64,000 nt of DNA from Axinella damicornis (GCA_963931865.1 OZ007516.1:11046785-11110784), one strand, 5' to 3'; shown: positions 1-10,898, counted from the first letter of the stretch. The notes: generated by a model from the letters alone, not told the origin. A program made the numbers and translations.

Positions 1-702
1 ACATCAACAGTAACAGGCAGTGATGACCACTTTGAGGTTCAACTGTACACTTTCAAGCCTGATTTTAGACGCAGAATTACATGTAATTACCTGGTACATT
101 GCTTATGGCAGTGAAGAGCAATACTACTACTGATGAGATCACTGCGTCACTGATGGGTAACAACACATGGTGTCGAGGCATATATAGCTGCGATCCCAGA
201 CCTACTTCACTCTTTGCTCTTTGGTTTAAATTGACAATAATACTTGGAAGCAGAAGAGTGGCGTAAGGCCTAGGAGCAATCATCACATGAATGACATCAG
301 GACGTGGATAATGGGGGGTGGGGCACATAGTCGATTCTGGTTCAGTTCACCATCCATTTGGCTCGATTCAAGTGCTCACCCACTAGTCCCGACTCCAAAA
401 TCATACCAGTGTCACACCCCTGCATGCAGACCACACATTTACCCAACATCATCCACATATAGAATGCCTTCTCTGCTCTTGGGCAGAGTTCTGTAGCCAG
501 AAATTTTTTAAGAGGGCACATAATGATATTCATACTGATAAGTAACCTTGTGAAGCCATGTATTTCTAGTGTTTGCTAAAAGTATGCATAGGCAGGCAAA
601 GGGCACATTGTGATTGCAGACCAGACCACAAAGGGCACATTAGAAACCCAAAGGGCACAGTGCCCTTCCGTTGAGGCCAGTGAGAACACTCAGGACACTG
701 AG
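1..702. other. No gene recognised; 5' flank
   Basis: No convincing exon was found. A minus-strand hydrophobic frame ends at a good splice donor near bases 90-97 and could be a further transporter exon, but it could not be matched to the NRAMP C-terminus. Around 560-665 the phrase AAGGGCACA recurs three to four times as a short degenerate repeat. The stretch ends at the target-site copy of the MITE that begins at 703. Confidence 0.4.
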
Positions 703-1303
703 TAGCCTCGTACCCAGGCCCGACCGCCCGAAAAAAGAAAGGGCCTGGTATCCACTGTTAGTGCATGCGCGTAATTATCTAGGCTAAGACCAAGGGGGAG
801 GGGCATATGACGCAGAATATGGCCACGTGCCGATGCTGTGACGTAGCTACCAGAACAAGATCGATCGAGCTGGGACATCACCAGAACTACACGGCAACTA
901 GCGCTATACTGCCTGGATTGCTAGCAATACTTGCTAACTTACAGTTCATGACGAACGGTAATCCTTCGTGGCACACAGACGTTCAAACCTCGGTCGAAGA
1001 GCCGTGTAGAATCGTCTTCTTTGTGCAAACGGCCGAAATGGAGGCTACCTGTGCTGGCTGGAGACAATTACAGGAGTACTTAGCCACTGAAGGTCATGGG
1101 AGAGCGCTCAATCGTCGAACTCCGTCGTTGCTCAGGAAAGCTGCATGGAACATGTAGCGGTAGTACACGATTTTGACGTCGTGGTTGTACGGATGTAACA
1201 CAGTAGTCCACGATTTTCCCAAGATTTCGAAATTAAGCGCATGCGCAAACAGTGGATACCAGGCCCTTTCTTTTTCGGGCGGTCGGGCCTGGGTACGAGG
1301 CTA
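703..1303. mobile_element. MITE, TAGCCTCG family, 9-bp target duplication
   Basis: A 601-bp element with terminal inverted repeats of about 54 bp, starting TAGCCTCGTACCCAGG on the left and ending in its reverse complement. It is flanked by the exact 9-bp duplication GACACTGAG at 694-702 and 1304-1312. Long inverted repeats with a 9-bp duplication are typical of Mutator-like (MULE) elements, so a MULE-mobilised non-autonomous element is the likely class. Open frames inside it, such as 807-1157, are unremarkable. It lies in the 3' part of the NRAMP locus. Confidence 0.9.
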
Positions 1304-1669
1304 GACACTGAGTCAATGTGAATTCTTTTGAGTCTGGCATGGTATTTTTTCATGTGTTAAACTTTACGTTTTAATGATCTTTATTGATTGAAAATAAAGG
1401 GGGTACACTATAACTTAGGCCTTATAGGGGGGTGCATCATCACAATAGGGGCCCCCTAAAAGAGCATAGAGAGAACCTTGCTCTCGGGGTAGGCCTGTGA
1501 ACAAGGCCACACCGCAACCAGACACCTTTCAGTTAGGGAGCTGCCCTCATTTCACTGGGACTGACATAAGAGGTCAGGCATCATGGTTAGGGAGTTGTCT
1601 TTAATTCAGGATGTTCTTCAAGGGTGTTTCTACTCTGTAACATTCACACCACATGGTACACCAACTAAC
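1304..1669. other. No gene recognised
   Basis: This would be the intron following the last recognised NRAMP exon (minus strand). No exon for the next expected segment (the GTYxGQFVMEG region) could be found before the MITE or in bases 1-702, so the 3' end of the transporter gene is either lost or beyond the window. Confidence 0.4.
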
Positions 1670-1801
1670 AGTCATGGTGGAGCTCTGTCCAGCTGCAAGT
1701 AGCCCAATCACCCAGATGTATTTGACCCACTACTGCTGGTCGTAGCGGTAGAAGAGGCACTCCTCCGCATGCAGTAGGCTGATGTTGTCTGCTGAGCAGT
1801 C
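1670..1801 (-). pseudogene. SLC11A: SLC11 exon, TM7-TM8 (… WVKYIWVIGLLAAGQSSTMT) with internal TAG
   Basis: A 132-nt phase-0 frame from acceptor GTGTGACAG to donor GTTAGT. Its 3' half, YIWVIGLLAAGQSSTMT, is an unmistakable SLC11 TM8 block. Codon 24 (1730-1732) is TAG, in the same frame as coding-like sequence on both sides. No sensible intron removes it. Confidence 0.82.
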
Positions 1802-2094
1802 CTGTCACACGCTAAGGGGTGTTGTTGATGGGGTAGGTGTACGAATACACACCCTGATGAAGAACAGGAGAAGAAGGATAACACGTAGCAAGTTGCACTG
1901 GCTAACAGGAATGCAGTTCCCACTTGACTGAACAATGTATAGCTATGGCAGTAGTATAAACATCGTGATCAAGATTATCACCATAGTCCAATTCTGAATA
2001 TTGCCCACCCCTTACCCACGAGCAAGTATTACATGTACATGCTGTTATGTTCACAAACTGAGGAATTACGTGCAGACATCAATACACCACTCAC

Positions 2095-2144
2095 TGCTCC
2101 AAAGACGCAGATGACAAAGAGATTGGAGATGAACAGAGCAATGG
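2095..2144 (-). CDS. SLC11A: SLC11 exon, TM7 (IALFISNLFVICVFGA)
   Basis: A 50-nt exon, phase 1 in and phase 0 out, between a pyrimidine-rich acceptor (TCTCTGTCTCCTCAG) and donor GTGAGT. IALFIS followed by a hydrophobic segment matches SLC11 TM7. Confidence 0.9.
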
Positions 2145-3576
2145 CTGAGGAGACAGAGATTAAGTTAGAACAGCTCCCAGCATTGCTGGTAGGCCTTGGC
2201 AGACTATGCCAGCAAAATTCCAAGCCTAATGAAGACATCAGGAGTAGAGTACAATTATAGCGCTGGCACAATAGAGGCATACCGTAGGCACTCTAATTAT
2301 GCGTCCTTTCTAATTTTGCATCAAAATTCAACATCTCAAACAGATAATGCATCGCACCACAGGGACTAATTTGCATAATGCGATTATAACAGCAGCATGG
2401 CAGCTAGCTCAAAGTGCACACAGTACTGTTGAACGGCGAAGAGGGCTTGTCACATCACTGCCTGTGTACGCTGATGTATAAAGACCCAGTTGCAATATGG
2501 CTGGGACATCAGTGAAGGTACAAGACAGCAACTCACTTACGTATTCTGGATCCCAGGATACGGACACCCCATGTAGGAGAAAAGGCAGCGACAGTTCGAC
2601 AACCGGGAACAAACACAACCGCTATGCAATAGCCTTGTCTTACTTTTAGTACCTAGCGAGGTGTTTTCTAATCATGTGTTCAAGTTCGTCATCGTTTGGC
2701 GGACCGAATTTCTTTCAATTGTTGCGTTGCATTTCATTTTTTGAGTGACGCATACTTGGAGCGCCTACGGTAATAATGAACCATATTATTTGCTCGTACA
2801 GTCTAACTTAAGGTTAAAGATTTTTCCTGAGGCAGAAAAACACTGCACGTAGTCGCACAAGAATAGTTTGCGGCAGAATACTGCATATATACAGGCAGAT
2901 TATGTGCTCCACACCACACTGCCCATAAATTGTGGAATGGACAGAACTTAAATGATGTTTCAAGGTGTACTTACTATTGCAGGAGTGAGAGGGCAATACA
3001 GGATAATAGTCGGTTCAGGGCTGGCAGTATTGGCCCTCCCTATGGTCGGGCCAATACTGTCAGCCCTGAACCAAATATTCTTCTGTACTGCCCGACCTAA
3101 GGAGTACAATAATAACTCACTTTCGTTCAGCGCTACGTACGTACGTACATAGCTTCTTTGATCGACAGGCATTGCAACAGTTCAGTGTGAAAACGGTAGC
3201 ATTCAACCGAATTCAATCCATTCCAAGGAGCCGGGCTACAATACTAAAACTCCAAAGCGCTCTCTTGCAGAACTACCTTCAGTTGCATCCATTGGAAAAA
3301 AGAACAGCTAGCAACATCCAGTGCCGTCTTCAGTAACTATGACTCCATGCAATCAGCAATGCCCATTCCGGTCAAGTGAACATCTGAACCAATACAGCAA
3401 TAAGCTGAATGGATACGGCAAAATATTCAGTTCAGCGACACATCATCATACCCGGGTTATCCGTTCAGTGTTCTGATACATAGTCCCATAGTAATATTTA
3501 TTCTGACGTGTTGATGAAGTCAATGATACAGAAACGCTTATCATGATGAATTAAATCTACCAGCATAGTAACTCAC

Positions 3577-3644
3577 TAGACTCAATGGAGTTGTACTTGA
3601 TCCCCTCCTTCACCTCCACCACATTGCTACGGGAGATGGACCGC
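3577..3644 (-). CDS. SLC11A: SLC11 exon, TM6-TM7 loop (SNVVEVKEGIKYNSIES)
   Basis: The frame RRSISRSNVVEVKEGIKYNSIES ends at donor GTGAGT in phase 1 and fits the downstream exon. The start is uncertain. An AG at 3645-3646 gives phase 2, although phase 0 is expected. The better-looking acceptor (TATATCTTTTACAG at 3665-3678) would begin the exon with an in-frame TGA. Both copies of the locus share this problem. Confidence 0.75.
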
Positions 3645-4776
3645 CTCAGCCCAGGGCCGGATCACTGTAAAAGATATAGGGTGGTCCATTAGACACTGCC
3701 GAAGGCAGTGTGCAGAGGTGTGAAGCGTGGAAAAAAATTTCTCATTCATTTTTCAGTTATCAGGATAGGCTCTCATGGCACCTTTGTGCTTTGCACTGCA
3801 AGTTCCATATGTAAGAGGATTGCAGGTCCAGCGGCCACCATGTGCTTCTTTCTTGCTCAAATTTCGCTCGTGCAACGTGTAATACGTACTTAAACATAGC
3901 TATACTAGATCGTGGTCTCGTTCCCAAGCTGTTATAATTAGCTCCAGGTTGCCTCGATGCTCGATGTCGCAATGGAGCGGCAGGTAAAAAAAACAACAAA
4001 AAAGCTACCTGGCCTGAGAATTGGGTGGGCCATGGCCCACACGGCCCACCGTGCTGTGCCGGCCCTGGGCTCTGAGGAAACAAGTGACAAGCAGCTGCAT
4101 ATTCATCTATGCACATACATGTATTGCACGTATTGTAGTATTCGCTAGGTATTGTGGGGCAAGCCTGAGTGAGTGTAACATAGCCTCCCTCCTGCATGAG
4201 AAATTTCACCATGCAGGAGGGCAATATCTTGATGTGATGGGTGTGGTGAAAACAAATCAGGCAAACAATTTTATGCTACATGGGAAGTGCCATGCCATGG
4301 AGAGCTCCTTGACCTTTCCAGGCTGCCCAACTAGGTCCCTAGATCGAGCTGGTTGGACAATCAACAGTGCAGTTTGGTTCCCGTCGGCAATCTATACTTT
4401 CTTGACCATCGAGGCTCTCCCAAACTCCTAAATTATCACAAACACAACTTCTGTTATAACCGTCTCTTTTTCTTATGGATATCGAGAGGCAATCGCAGTC
4501 CTGGTAGCCACAATGCAACCGATTGCAACTTGCTTGCGTTGCAGCTCATTTCAATTAACGCACATGTCACGTAAGGACCATGCTTGGTTGACAGAGTCAG
4601 CAATGCGCCCAAAGGGAAGACAAGAACTTTTACAGCACTCACAACTTCACCAGCACAATGATTTTTGGCATGTGAGTGTCTGTGAATGACAGTAATCACA
4701 CCTGTGTGGTCAGAATCTTTGAGGGGCCTTCGTAACAGCTGTGCTGACAACGAACTTTGAAGAGAGCGATTGAGCG

Positions 4777-4822
4777 ATGGCGGCCGACGGCACTACAAAA
4801 GTGCTTGTATCTCCACCACCAA
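4777..4822 (+). other. First-exon-like sequence MAADGTTKVLVSPPP with splice donor
   Basis: ATGGCGGCC opens a short frame, MAADGTTKVLVSPPP, that runs straight into a splice donor: AAG then GTGATT here, GTGAGT in the second copy at 22975. Diverged versions occur in the tandem array near 36808 and 37622. It may be a first exon carried by a repeat. No downstream exon was identified. Confidence 0.35.
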
Positions 4823-5108
4823 GGTGATTTTCAGCACCAAAATTGTATGGTGAGGACAGTGGATGATAGCGATCACGACGGTGCAGTACGAATCTTTGCA
4901 GGCCATTCCTAAGTAGTCAAACATTATTTACACTGGTAGAGTTACAACTCCTTGCAGGGGGGAAAATTGTGCCGCATAAACAATCTTCATCAGCATGTGT
5001 GTGAACATGGAACACTTCCCAATACAGTTCTAAAAAGATTTTACCTGGTGAAATTTCCCACCACACAGCCATAGTTACATAACAATGGTGACACAGCAGC
5101 ACTCTTAC

Positions 5109-5174
5109 CAGGACCAGTCCAGAGTGTAGGTAGAGGTTGTGAGGCATGATGACAGCTCCTAACACACCCAGGCC
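5109..5174 (-). CDS. SLC11A: SLC11 exon, TM6 (GAVIMPHNLYLHSGLVL)
   Basis: A 66-nt phase-0 exon between CTCCTCCGCAG and GTAAGA. MPHNLYLHS is the highly conserved SLC11 TM6 signature, whose Met and His residues take part in metal and proton handling. The same exon is duplicated at 23307-23372 with one substitution (V to I). Confidence 0.95.
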
Positions 5175-5574
5175 CTGCGGAGGAGAGCAGGAGGGAAAGG
5201 CAACTAATCAGCTGGCAGGACACAGCACGAGAATATGTTATACACAGGAACACACAGTAGGTATGCTTGAATGGTTCATTTTCATTTAAAACAACAACGA
5301 AGTATTATGTGTATGCAAGGCAACTCATGCCTCGATCCTCCAAGTTACTCCAAATGAAACACAGCCATAACTTCTACAACAGTACAATTGAGTAAAGGTC
5401 ATATTAGGTTTCAAAGTTAGCTTCATACCCAGTGGCTGTGATCTTAGCCCCTCCCTCGGTTATTGCTGTTACTAACAATCACAACTGCCATCAAGTGTCT
5501 TGAGTTGCCCTTTTGAACTCTCTAGATCCTCCCTCACTGTCCCAACAAATACCTTACTGCATGTATCGTACTGG

Positions 5575-6110
5575 GAATGGATATCCAGAGATGTCAATGG
5601 ATATCCCAGGATGTCCCAAGCTCTATCAACCACTTGTCCCAGGTCCAAGTAGCGCCAAGAAGATCAGGGATATCTCAACCTGGTTGATCGCAAGAACACC
5701 AGGGATATCCTGGGATATCCCAGGCTCTGTGAAACGGTTGCCCAAGTATAGTCCCCAAAACACCCGGGATATCTTGGGATATCCTAGGATGTCCCAAGCT
5801 GTGTAAATCGATTCTCCCAAGTCCAAGAACACAAAGGGTATGTGGGAACAAAGTTGACAACTGAGAATATTGCCACCTGTAACCCCAGGTGCACACTTGC
5901 ACAACAATGCCTACATACTTTGGAATTCCTGTGATGTCCTTAGGACCAATAGGACAGCTTGGACCTGGGATCTGAAGGTCTCCATTGTAGGAACATCTTG
6001 GGAAATCCCATGATGTCCATGAGGCCAGCAGGACAATCTCAGGACTACATGGACCACCAGGACACGAGAGAGTAGAAAGACCTGGAATTCCCTCAGTTTG
6101 TATCACTAGG
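5575..6110. repeat. Degenerate GGGATATCC minisatellite
   Basis: Many partly palindromic units around GGGATATCCCAG and GATGTCC. On the minus strand the frame is rich in GxP triplets, which raises decayed collagen as an origin, but there is no sustained Gly-X-Y register. Repeated in copy 2 at about 23774-24300. Confidence 0.6.
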
Positions 6111-6510
6111 GACAACCAAGGTTGTCTGTTCTGTCCTCAGTTGTCCTAGGGATATGCGATGGACAACCATGCTAACAAGATTACACACTCAATCACTCTG
6201 CTAGTTGCACCACACGGACTATGTGACTTCCGCAGCCAGGAGGACACTGTGATCTGAAGTACGTTCCACCTATGCTCTTGTTGTGATACACAAAGCTACC
6301 CACTACTGCTGTGGGGACAGCTCGCTAACATTCGCTGGTTCAATGTCCAATGTCAACATTGCGTTAATTTCAATGTTCATTTTCATCCACAACCACTAAG
6401 CACACATTGTAAATCTTCTATTTGCGATGCTGCAAGCATTTGAAAGTCTGCACATGTAAATAGTACATGCAAGCACAACGATAGCATGGGTACATAATGG
6501 TTGGAGGCTA

Positions 6511-6880
6511 TACCGTAGTTGCCGATTATTTCGCGTGCCAAAAATTTCGCGGTCTAGCCACTAAACGTGACACACAAACATTTCGTGGTGGGAAATTTTC
6601 GCTGATTACTTCCGCGAAAAAATTCCGCTTGTAATAACTTACTATTGACACGTGCGATCGTGCTGATGGAGCGATCGATCTGTGTATGCGTGGCTACCAC
6701 GTCTACAGCGAAGCAACTGAGCTACTGTGTGAGCGTGAGCCCAAGAACACGAAGGACAGTAACTGTTATGCCTAGCGCTAGCTGTGGAAATATATTTCGC
6801 GGGTTTAATATTCGCGGTCTCACTTCATCCGCGAATACTGTGAAAATTTCCCCACCGCGAAATTAACTGCAACTACGGTA
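6511..6880. mobile_element. MITE with TACCGTAGTTGC ends, absent from copy 2
   Basis: Inverted ends TACCGTAGTTGC and GCAACTACGGTA. The interior repeats TTTCGCG motifs. The second copy of the duplicated segment has an uninterrupted site (GGAGGCTAATCTCAAG, near 24650), so the element inserted after the duplication or was lost precisely from the other copy. TA-type flanks suggest a Tc1/mariner-like class, but this is uncertain. Confidence 0.85.
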
Positions 6881-7489
6881 GATCTCAAGTGCACCTAGTG
6901 TGCACAAGTCACTTTAGAGGCCATTTCTTTCTCGTGGTGATTTTCAGTCTATAGAACCCTTACTAATTTCTATTCCCTCGCGTTGCTGGGTTCGAAACTG
7001 CTCTCATAGGTAATGTTAGCCATCCTAATCAGATGAGTGATTCTAACCACACCCATCAATTAATGGATATGGAGGCCTTACAAGGCAAGATGGTTGTTTC
7101 TAAGTCCATTTATCAACGGAAATGGCCCTCCCAGAACTAGTGCCAACCAAGACCTTTCAACAGTGGAACCCAGACATGGCCATTCTGTTTGGTAGTGTTT
7201 GCACCCTTACCCACTCACCTCTCCCTGTCCCGCCCTTTCTGTTTACACACAGAACCTAAGTCCAAGGACATTGCTGGATGTGAAGCTGAAAGTCTCCTGA
7301 CTGATATATATATCCCCTATGGGGTTAAAGCTTTAATTTTTAATTAGTTCTCTCAAGCCACCATGGAACTTGGCTCAATAGGAGTCCGTAGAAGACTGCC
7401 AGAACAGGAACACCATCATACTCGAGCACATTACACATAAACACCACCCTACCCTTGGTGGGTATTCTGTATTATACTATAATATACAG

Positions 7490-8075
7490 TGTACTTAGGA
7501 TATTCTAACCAATCAGGTTACAGTATTAGTGGGAAATAACATGACATTGTCGTGGCCAGCCCCGTATGCATACTGTAAGCGATTGCGTGCTTGAAAAAGC
7601 GAAGAGCTAGCTTTGTTAGTCTAGCCAAGGACTTGTGCTTTTACTGCTACCTCAGTCAAATATCATGGATGCCTCTGCCTCTGATTGGTGAGTGCCTACA
7701 CCACAGCATCTACGTCTGTACAGTGTTAGAATAGCCCAAGCATAGTATAAGTTAGTAGTTGTATCCCTGGCCAGCAGGATGTAAGACCTGTTATACCTTA
7801 CTTAGGCTATTCTAACCAATCACGTTACAGTATTTGCGGGAAATAACGGGTCATATATCCCGCGGCCGGCCGTGCGCGCATACCGTAAGTGATCGTGTGC
7901 TAGAGAAAGCGAAGGCTAAGCTCTGTTAGTCTAGCCAAGGAGACTTGGGCCTTTACCACTGCCTCAGTCAAGTATCACAGATGCCTCTGCCACTGATCGG
8001 TGAGTGTCTACACCGTAGTATCCATGTTTACACAGCGTACTCAGTTTAGAATAGCCTAAGCATGGTATAAGTTGG
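7490..8075. repeat. Two tandem copies of an element with TTAGGCTATTCTA ends
   Basis: Units at about 7496-7750 and 7798-8070 start with (C)TTAGG(C)TATTCTAACCAATC and end in the inverse TAGAATAGCCTAAGC. Each holds a promoter-like stretch, and the first holds ATGGATGCCTCTGCCTCTGA followed by donor GTGAGT. Copy 2 of the segment has one unit, at about 26018-26365. Confidence 0.65.
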
Positions 8076-8080
8076 TTGTA

Positions 8081-8385
8081 TCCCTGGCCAGCGGGATGTA
8101 TGACCCTATATCCCTTGGGAAAGGTCAGTGCTTTCGTTCCGCCTCGGAAGGGCCTCGGGCTTCGCCCTCGGCACTTCCTCGGCTCCACTCAAGCACTGAC
8201 CTTTCCCGTGGGATATAACGGGTCATACATCCCGCTGGCCAGGGATATAACCTATACTTACATCCCTGGGAAAAGGCCAGTGCTTTCGTTACACCTCGGA
8301 AGTGCCTTGGGCTTTGTTCCTCGGCTCCACAAAAGCACTGATTATATCCCGCTGGCCAGGGATATAACCTATACTTATCCCACAG
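8081..8385. repeat. Nested inverted repeat (TCCCTGGCCAGCGGGAT)
   Basis: TCCCTGGCCAGCGGGATGTA at 8081 is mirrored at 8225-8245, with inner arms around AAAGGTCAGTGCTTTCGTTC, giving a long foldback. A shorter relative follows to 8385. Copy 2 holds only a reduced form near 26390-26530. Confidence 0.8.
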
Positions 8386-9240
8386 CTGTAGACCTGCTCC
8401 ATTGATAATGAAAGGAGAGCTACAGTGGAATATGAGGGCATATTACTCTTCCTGAGGCTATGAAGTTTACACAGGTTGTGTTTTCGTGTAAACAATACGT
8501 AGACATATGTAGTAGCTGCATGTGGGAGTCAGGTACTAGGTAAGGTGTATATATATTTAATTTAGCGCCGGAACTGCCAGTATTGAACCAGGTACCGGTG
8601 CCGGACTCAGAGAAATAGACGTTCGTGGTCAAAGGAGTTCTGTGCCTAGTAAGTCGCTCAAAGATGGTCCCAAAACGGCAGTGTCTTGTTGGTGTCTAAG
8701 CAAGAATGAGGGTTGCCAAGTACTACTAAAGCAATGAGTACTGGCGCCGGTGCATCGGGGCAACTATAATAGCTGTAGGAGAAGTGCTGTTTCTGTCGGT
8801 TGACTGGAGCAAAACGGAGGGAATTAGACAGAAACGTAGCTCTCATATTAGTGGGGCATCCCCATGAGGTTGGTACGCATGCGTGGAGGGGGTATACAAG
8901 GGCGTGAGCAGAAGAGTAAAGCAGTTTTTTAGCTCTCCTGTTTGGCAGGCAAGGAATATAATCAGGCTAACGTGAAATAGCTTAGTGGTTGAAGGACCCA
9001 CCCACCCAACCCTTGGGATATTGTGATTTTCTCTACCATCATATGTAGAAATTTGTGCTGTGGGGATCATGCAAGACCTTGGGAAAATTCAGGAACCGAA
9101 GCTCCGCGAGTACCCCAAAGACTTTGAGGTTGTCAAGTGCTGAGTCCACACCTACACAGATACAAGGTGCTATGCATGTATGTGCAATATGTTGGTCCAC
9201 TGACATATTAGTGTTTATTACCACAGATACTACTGCTTGT

Positions 9241-9366
9241 GGCCTCGTTACCAGGCCATCTCCTGCTCAATCCGCTTTGTAGCCACATGTGACCTTTGAA
9301 CCCCCCATCAGAAAAGCTGCCTTTCTTATGGGGTTCAAAGATCAGACGGACTGGGAACGAGGCTAA
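9241..9366. mobile_element. Short TAGCCTCG-family MITE (copy 1 allele)
   Basis: Left end GCCTCGTTACCAGG and right end GGGAACGAGGCTA, with an inner inverted repeat around TTTGAACCCC. The counterpart at 27586-27728 keeps the full 9-bp duplication GTGGTATAC; here the left duplication has been lost. Confidence 0.75.
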
Positions 9367-9388
9367 GTGGTATACACTGTGTACCCAC

Positions 9389-9454
9389 CTGCTTCACGGC
9401 CCCCTGTGTGCAGTTCTCGCACCACGGAATGAACACTCCCTTCACCACGTCCAC
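9389..9454 (-). CDS. SLC11A: SLC11 exon, extracellular loop (VVKGVFIPWCENCTQGAVKQ)
   Basis: A 66-nt phase-0 exon ending at donor GTGGGT. V-K-G-x-F-x-P and the two cysteines match the loop before TM6. An alternative acceptor 23 nt upstream would give the usual loop length, but in the wrong phase. The second copy of this exon (27751-27816) ends in a stop. Confidence 0.85.
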
Positions 9455-9614
9455 CTGGACAGTGCAGCATGGATGTACTGGAGTTGGGGGGAGGGGGAGC
9501 GAATAAGTATGCAGTTGAATACTTTCCTTGATTAGGGAGGGTACTATAGGAACAGAAGAAGCAAGTCATTGGCCAGACTATGTTGTTCTAAGACAAAAAA
9601 TTACATCTCACTTA

Positions 9615-10041
9615 CAGCCCGTTTATACTAGCGCTCTGGATCGATCCAGCTCGAACTGGTTCGAATTATCTCGTAATGTAAACACGAACCGAACCGCACC
9701 GATCCGCTCCGTACTGGACCACCAAACTCCATCAAACTGGTTCGATCCGGAGTGCTCCCGCCTCAAGTGTAAACGGAATCGAACCCGTTGGTAGACGCAA
9801 TAGTATCTGATCCAGATCACGAAGGGTCCGGTTTCGAGACGAGGGGTTGTCATGGTGTTGTATATCGAACATGACTAGTCTCGTGAGAATGCGGCCTGGG
9901 CATGTGACTAATCATGAACTTTGACCCCGAATCACACGTACATGGAGCGCTCGGGCGGCATAGTGTAAACGCACTTCCCAGATCGATCTGCGTCGAACCG
10001 GAGCGAATCCGCCCTTCTCGGTCTGTAGTGTAAACGGGCTG
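9615..10041. mobile_element. Harbinger-like MITE, TTA target duplication, empty site in copy 2
   Basis: A 427-bp element with ends CAGCCCGTTTATACTA and the inverse of CAGCCCGTTTACACTA, flanked by TTA at 9612-9614 and 10042-10044. Copy 2 of the segment reads CTCACTTAGTTGCTGG with a single TTA, a clean empty site. A 3-bp TTA duplication is usual for PIF/Harbinger elements. Confidence 0.9.
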
Positions 10042-10398
10042 TTAGTTGCTGGGCTAGGTGTTACTTTGGAGTCCTGGCCTCCACTGCATGTGATGCAGAT
10101 TTTGGCCAATAACAAGCCTCATCTACCCTGAGATGAGTAGGTGTGTTCTTGAAGGTGTTTTCACCTGATATAGTTACCACATCCTTCGGAGGGGATGTAC
10201 GTCCCGGAGGATCTGATAGGATCTGGCTGATTGTTCGCCACCAGCCATTGTGGTAACCCCTCAGGGGCGAAAAAAAAAAAAATCAGCTATACCGGCATGA
10301 CAGGGAGATGGTGACCACAGGACTACACATCAATGTCATATGTAGGCCAGAGCATAGGAGAGTAGAATAATTTCACAACTTTTGAGCAGCGCACTTAC

Positions 10399-10466
10399 CA
10401 TCCACCCAAAAATGCCACACATGATTGTGATCAATCCACCGAAGAAGAACTCCAGGTAGCGCAAAC
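10399..10466 (-). CDS. SLC11A: SLC11 exon, TM5 (LRYLEFFFGGLITIMCGIFGW)
   Basis: A 68-nt exon between CTCTTCAG and GTAAGT. It matches the SLC11 segment in which LRKLE is followed by a hydrophobic FFG-LITIM stretch. The upstream intron contains the TG microsatellite at 10490-10538. Confidence 0.9.
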
Positions 10467-10485
10467 CTGAAGAGGGTGTGTGACC

Positions 10486-10489
<4 letters not shown>

Positions 10490-10538
<49 letters not shown>
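10490..10538. repeat. TG microsatellite
   Basis: Uninterrupted TG dinucleotides inside the NRAMP intron. They produce His/Thr-rich shadow frames on both strands. Confidence 0.98.
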
Positions 10539-10539
<1 letters not shown>

Positions 10540-10707
10540 AATGTATATAGGTGCATGTGTGTATGTGTGGTGCATAAACATCTTGGTGAGTTTCTGTGTG
10601 CCGAAAGGTCTCTAAATGGAGTCCTGAGGATACTATACACACACATCATGCACACAAAACACAAATGTACACAACGATCACCATTAAAGGAGCAGGCTGG
10701 TGCCAAC

Positions 10708-10757
10708 AGGAAGACAAAAGTGCTTACAACTCGAGTTGTAACCACTTTTGTCTTCCT
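10708..10757. repeat. 50-bp near-perfect palindrome
   Basis: Arms AGGAAGACAAAAGTG...ACAACTC with one mismatch and no loop, centred on CTCGAG. Possibly the collapsed remnant of a foldback element. Confidence 0.9.
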
Positions 10758-10836
10758 GAGTAAGTTACTCATGGGGCAATTTTCCCCTACCAGGAATGTA
10801 ACCAGCCTGTCACCACAGCAATGACTACTGGCTCAC

Positions 10837-10898
10837 TGTAGCTCTCCAGGAAGAAGGTATCAATGCCAGTGATCAGACATCCCTCCCACAGCGGGATT
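10837..10898 (-). CDS. SLC11A: SLC11 exon, TM4-TM5 (IPLWEGCLITGIDTFFLESY)
   Basis: A 62-nt exon, phase 2 in and phase 1 out, with a strong acceptor (TTTCTCCTCCCTAG) and donor GTGAGC. IPLW followed by LITGIDTFF is the conserved SLC11 TM5 entry. Phases fit both neighbouring exons. Confidence 0.9.

Larger units (their letters stand above)
2624..10318. repeat. Segmental duplication, copy 1 (partner 19137-28197)
   Basis: The sequence is nearly identical to 19137-28197 in the same orientation apart from discrete insertions. The left boundary lies near CCTTGTCTTACT and the right boundary at GGTGACCACA. It contains three NRAMP exons. Insertions private to this copy are the MITEs at 6511-6880 and 9615-10041 and an extra local repeat at about 7790-8260. 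Confidence 0.93.

Noticed and set aside
1850..1880. Hammerhead ribozyme core (CTGATGA)
   Set aside because: No GAAA at the proper distance and no closing stems; other CTGATGA hits near 126 and 48764 fail in the same way.
5513..6115. Collagen-like gene on the minus strand
   Set aside because: GxP triplets come from a GGGATATCC minisatellite, with no continuous Gly-X-Y register and mixed frames.
6985..7005. tRNA gene (GGTTCGAAAC B-box-like motif)
   Set aside because: No A box at the right distance and no cloverleaf; the copy at 24765 is the same repeat.
10336..10824. His/Thr- or Cys/Val-rich ORFs
   Set aside because: They span the TG microsatellite; only the NRAMP exon at 10399-10466 inside is real.
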